NCBI GenBank assembly: GCA_902760765.1
Contig: CACWHO010000024.1
Location: forward strand, 2,919 to 10,435
DNA length: 7,517 nucleotides
Reading direction: 5' to 3'
Source of the DNA: an uncultured Eubacteriales bacterium
GTDB lineage: Bacteria; Bacillota; Clostridia; TANB77; CAG-508
A program made the position numbers and the translations under genes. The notes under the pieces were generated by a model that was given only the letters and a program-made list of their open reading frames with translations, had not been told where the DNA came from and did no database searches. This document shows positions 5,742 to 7,517 of this stretch, piece after piece. The stretch's first letter is position 1. Every line of letters begins with the position of its first letter.

Positions 5742-7013
5742 ATGCAAATTATTGAAAACTCTATTGTTAAAGAAAAATTATATATAGAAAAACTGCCAAA
5801 TGGTTTAACTATTATGATTATTCCAAAAAAAGGAATAGAAAAGAAATATATTATATGGGGAACACATTATGGTTCAAATGATAGTTCATTTATTGTTCCC
5901 GGAGAAACAAAAGTTACAAATGTACCCAAAGGTGTAGCTCATTTTTTAGAGCATAAAATGTTTGAACAAGAAAATGGAAGAAATAGCCTAGATGTATTAA
6001 CGTCTTTAGGGGTAAATGCAAATGCATATACAACAAATAATCATACTGCATATTTGTATGAATGTACAGATAATTTTTATGAGGCATTAGACGAATTTAT
6101 GGATTATGTACAGCATCCATATTTTACAGACCAAAATGTTGAAAAAGAAAAAGGCATTATTGGACAAGAAATAATGATGTATGATGATTATCCTGAATGG
6201 AAGGTATATTTAAATGCACTGGAAGCAATGTATCACAATCATCCTGTAAAGCTTGATATAACTGGAACGATAGAAACAATAAGTCATATTGATAAAGATA
6301 TTTTGTATAAATGTTATAATACATTTTACAACCCATCAAATATGGCTATGGTTGTATGTGGCGACTTTGAACCTGAAAAATTACTTGATGAAATCAAAAA
6401 AAGATTGATTAATAAAAATGGAACAGGGAAAATAAAAAGAATATTTGAAGATGAACCAAAAACAATTGTAAAACCAAGAGTAGAACAAAAAATGGACACA
6501 AGTATTCCGTTATTTGCAATTGGAATTAAAGACGAACCACCAGAACAAGAAGAAAAAGTAAGAAAACATATTGCAATAGAAATTATTTTAAATATTTTAA
6601 CAGGTGCAAGTTCTGAACTATATAGAAAATTATATGATATTGGAAATAGTTATTGGACACCAAGTATTGAATATGAATTTGATTCAAACTATGCACACAT
6701 ATTAATAAGTGGACAATCAAATGACCCAGATAAATGGTTTGAAATGTTTAAAGAACAAATAAATAAATTTAAGGAAAATGGAATAAATAAAGATGACTTT
6801 GAAAGAATCAAAAAAATGATATATGGCGAATATGTTAGAGAATTTAATGATGTTACAGATATTTCTAGAATGTTTTTATCAGATTATTTTAAAGGAGTAA
6901 ATAGTTTTGATTATTTAAATGAAATTGAAAGTATAAATCTGGATTATACACAAGAAGTGTTAAAAAATGTTTTTAAAGAAGAAAAAATGGTATTATCTGT
7001 TGTTAGAAATTAG
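5742..7013 (+). CDS. ymfH: M16 zinc peptidase, YmfH type (catalytic partner)
   Basis: The 423-residue product opens with a YmfH-like stretch (LYIEKLPNGLTIMIIPKKG). The inverted zinc motif HFLEH is at residues 67-71, giving ligands H67 and H71 and catalytic E70. The third ligand is probably E143 in GIIGQEIMMYDDYPEW. Spacing and surrounding residues (VPKGVAHFLEHKMFE) match the family. The C-terminal lobe keeps TGASSELYRKLYDIGNSYW (about 287-305). It should be an active cytosolic metallopeptidase working with the YmfF-type protein. Databases link the pair to 5-aminopentanol modification of elongation factor P, but the reaction catalysed is not known to me. ATG 5742 is preceded by AAAGGCGAG (5729-5737), the likely SD. 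The upstream in-frame GTG at 5718 has no SD and would add eight residues. The 112-base gap after the first gene is long for an operon. Confidence 0.88.
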   Translation: MQIIENSIVKEKLYIEKLPNGLTIMIIPKKGIEKKYIIWGTHYGSNDSSFIVPGETKVTNVPKGVAHFLEHKMFEQENGRNSLDVLTSLGVNANAYTTNNHTAYLYECTDNFYEALDEFMDYVQHPYFTDQNVEKEKGIIGQEIMMYDDYPEWKVYLNALEAMYHNHPVKLDITGTIETISHIDKDILYKCYNTFYNPSNMAMVVCGDFEPEKLLDEIKKRLINKNGTGKIKRIFEDEPKTIVKPRVEQKMDTSIPLFAIGIKDEPPEQEEKVRKHIAIEIILNILTGASSELYRKLYDIGNSYWTPSIEYEFDSNYAHILISGQSNDPDKWFEMFKEQINKFKENGINKDDFERIKKMIYGEYVREFNDVTDISRMFLSDYFKGVNSFDYLNEIESINLDYTQEVLKNVFKEEKMVLSVVRN

Positions 7014-7083
7014 GGAAAATAATTGTAAAAAAATAGCATAAAATAATACTTTAAATCACATTTCGTTTCTAAATAAAGAATTA

Positions 7084-7090
7084 TGTCGAA
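7084..7090 (+). promoter_or_regulatory. Candidate Spo0A box (0A box) upstream of the Spo0E-like gene
   Basis: TGTCGAA is an exact match to the core 0A box bound by phosphorylated Spo0A. A poorer inverted relative, TGTCGTC on the minus strand (7148-7142), lies 52 bases further down beside a TTGACG (7140-7145) that could be a -35 element. No convincing -10 follows at the right distance (TAATTT at 7163 is weak). A 7-base match can arise by chance, but location upstream of a Spo0A phosphatase makes it notable. Confidence 0.4.
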
Positions 7091-7209
7091 AATTGTAATA
7101 ATCTGTCATACGAAAGTTGCTAAAAAGTGTTGAAAATACTTGACGACAGGTATTTTATGTGTTAATTTATATGCAGGACAAGAAAAATAAAAAAAGGGGG
7201 AAATGTGGT

Positions 7210-7389
7210 ATGTTAAATGATGAAATATGTGAATTAAGAGATAAATTAAATAAAAGCATAGAAAATGGTGATGAAAATGGTGATGACTATAGTGTAACAT
7301 ACCAGTTGAGCGTTGAACTAGATGAATTAATTGCACAATTTTATAGAGAAAAAGCACGGAATTACTTTGTAACGACATTATTTATATAA
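7210..7389 (+). CDS. Spo0E-like aspartyl-phosphate phosphatase
   Basis: Spo0E-family proteins are small helical-hairpin phosphatases that remove phosphate from Spo0A~P and so delay sporulation. This 59-residue protein has the family plan: a first helix with IxxLRDKLN (residues 6-14), an acidic turn (about 18-27), and a second helix with the signature SVELDELIAQFY (34-45), a variant of SQELDxLIxxYY with the key Asp38 kept. The ATG at 7210 has an AAAGGGGG SD (7193-7200) at 9 bases. An in-frame TTG/ATG-like extension from 7159 would run through this SD and is rejected. The family is short and divergent, so the exact response regulator served is uncertain. It is a single-gene unit ending at a terminator that overlaps its stop codon. 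Confidence 0.82.
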   Translation: MLNDEICELRDKLNKSIENGDENGDDYSVTYQLSVELDELIAQFYREKARNYFVTTLFI

Positions 7390-7439
7390 AAATAAAAGTA
7401 TGGTAATTATTAATAATTATCATGCTTTTATTTTTATTT
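7386..7439 (+). terminator. Long hairpin terminator overlapping the Spo0E-like stop codon
   Basis: Bases 7386-7409 can pair almost perfectly with 7414-7437 (about 24 bp, with two G-U pairs) around a loop of four bases. The 3' arm is itself T-rich (TTTTATTTTTATTTA). The stop codon TAA (7387-7389) is at the foot of the stem. The matching A-rich 5' arm could let it also stop minus-strand transcription. Confidence 0.85.
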
Positions 7440-7440
7440 A

Positions 7441-7517
7441 ATACGAAGGTTAGCAGAATATTACAGAAAAAGATATTTTTAAATAATAATGATACATTTC
7501 TTGAAGTGCTTGAAAAT
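7441..7517. other. End of window, nothing identifiable
   Basis: The last 77 bases after the terminator hold no ORF with an SD and no clear promoter. TTGAAG (7500-7505) might be a -35 element of a gene beyond the window. Confidence 0.3.

Noticed and set aside
7159..7209. Upstream extension of the Spo0E-like gene from 7159
   Set aside because: The added residues are Lys-rich and contain the G-run SD for ATG 7210. Family members start close to the first helix.
7106..7378. Minus-strand His-rich ORF of 90 codons
   Set aside because: The His runs come from GATGA-type repeats in the Spo0E-like gene read backwards. No SD or promoter supports it.
1..7517. tRNA, rRNA, CRISPR array, insertion sequence or prophage genes
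   Set aside because: None was seen on either strand. There is no cloverleaf with conserved TTC arm, no regularly spaced repeats and no transposase or integrase motifs.

Overview
The window is very AT-rich and has strong Shine-Dalgarno (SD) sites, TTG start codons, consensus sigma-A promoters, a Spo0E-like protein and a YmfF/YmfH-type M16 pair. Together these point to a low-GC Firmicute, most likely an endospore-forming Clostridia lineage. I cannot name the species. Every sizeable gene is on the + strand.

Layout. Bases 1-527 are the 3' end of the replicative helicase gene dnaB. A short gap leads to tilS (tRNA-Ile lysidine synthetase, short form) and then ftsH (membrane AAA+ zinc protease). 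The hpt gene that often sits between tilS and ftsH in Firmicutes is absent. Next is rpsU (ribosomal protein bS21), too short for routine ORF lists, as an isolated unit with a perfect consensus promoter, an 80-base structured leader and a strong terminator. At 4361-5629 and 5742-7013 lie two M16 peptidase-like genes: a YmfF-type protein without zinc ligands and a YmfH-type protein with an intact HxxEH site. The last gene (7210-7389) encodes a 59-residue Spo0E-like phosphatase. A perfect 0A box lies upstream of it, and its terminator hairpin overlaps its stop codon.

The most interesting part is 3902-4272, between rpsU and the M16 pair. A 43-codon ORF for a single-pass membrane peptide has a near-perfect SD, its own promoter and a structured leader. 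A second, perfect-consensus promoter (TTGACA-17-TATAAT) fires from the opposite strand toward it. That transcript should end at a 14-bp hairpin next to the peptide's stop codon, giving an antisense RNA of about 100 nt that overlaps the 3' end of the peptide mRNA. This is the architecture of a type I toxin-antitoxin module (compare txpA/RatA, bsrG/SR4, par/fst), but I do not recognise the peptide as a member of a named toxin family. The two transcripts also start with the same sequence blocks, arranged as an inverted repeat around the locus.

The housekeeping genes act in replication (dnaB), decoding (tilS, rpsU) and membrane protein quality control (ftsH). The M16 pair is linked by family naming to EF-P modification, and the Spo0E-like protein would tune Spo0A phosphorylation and sporulation.
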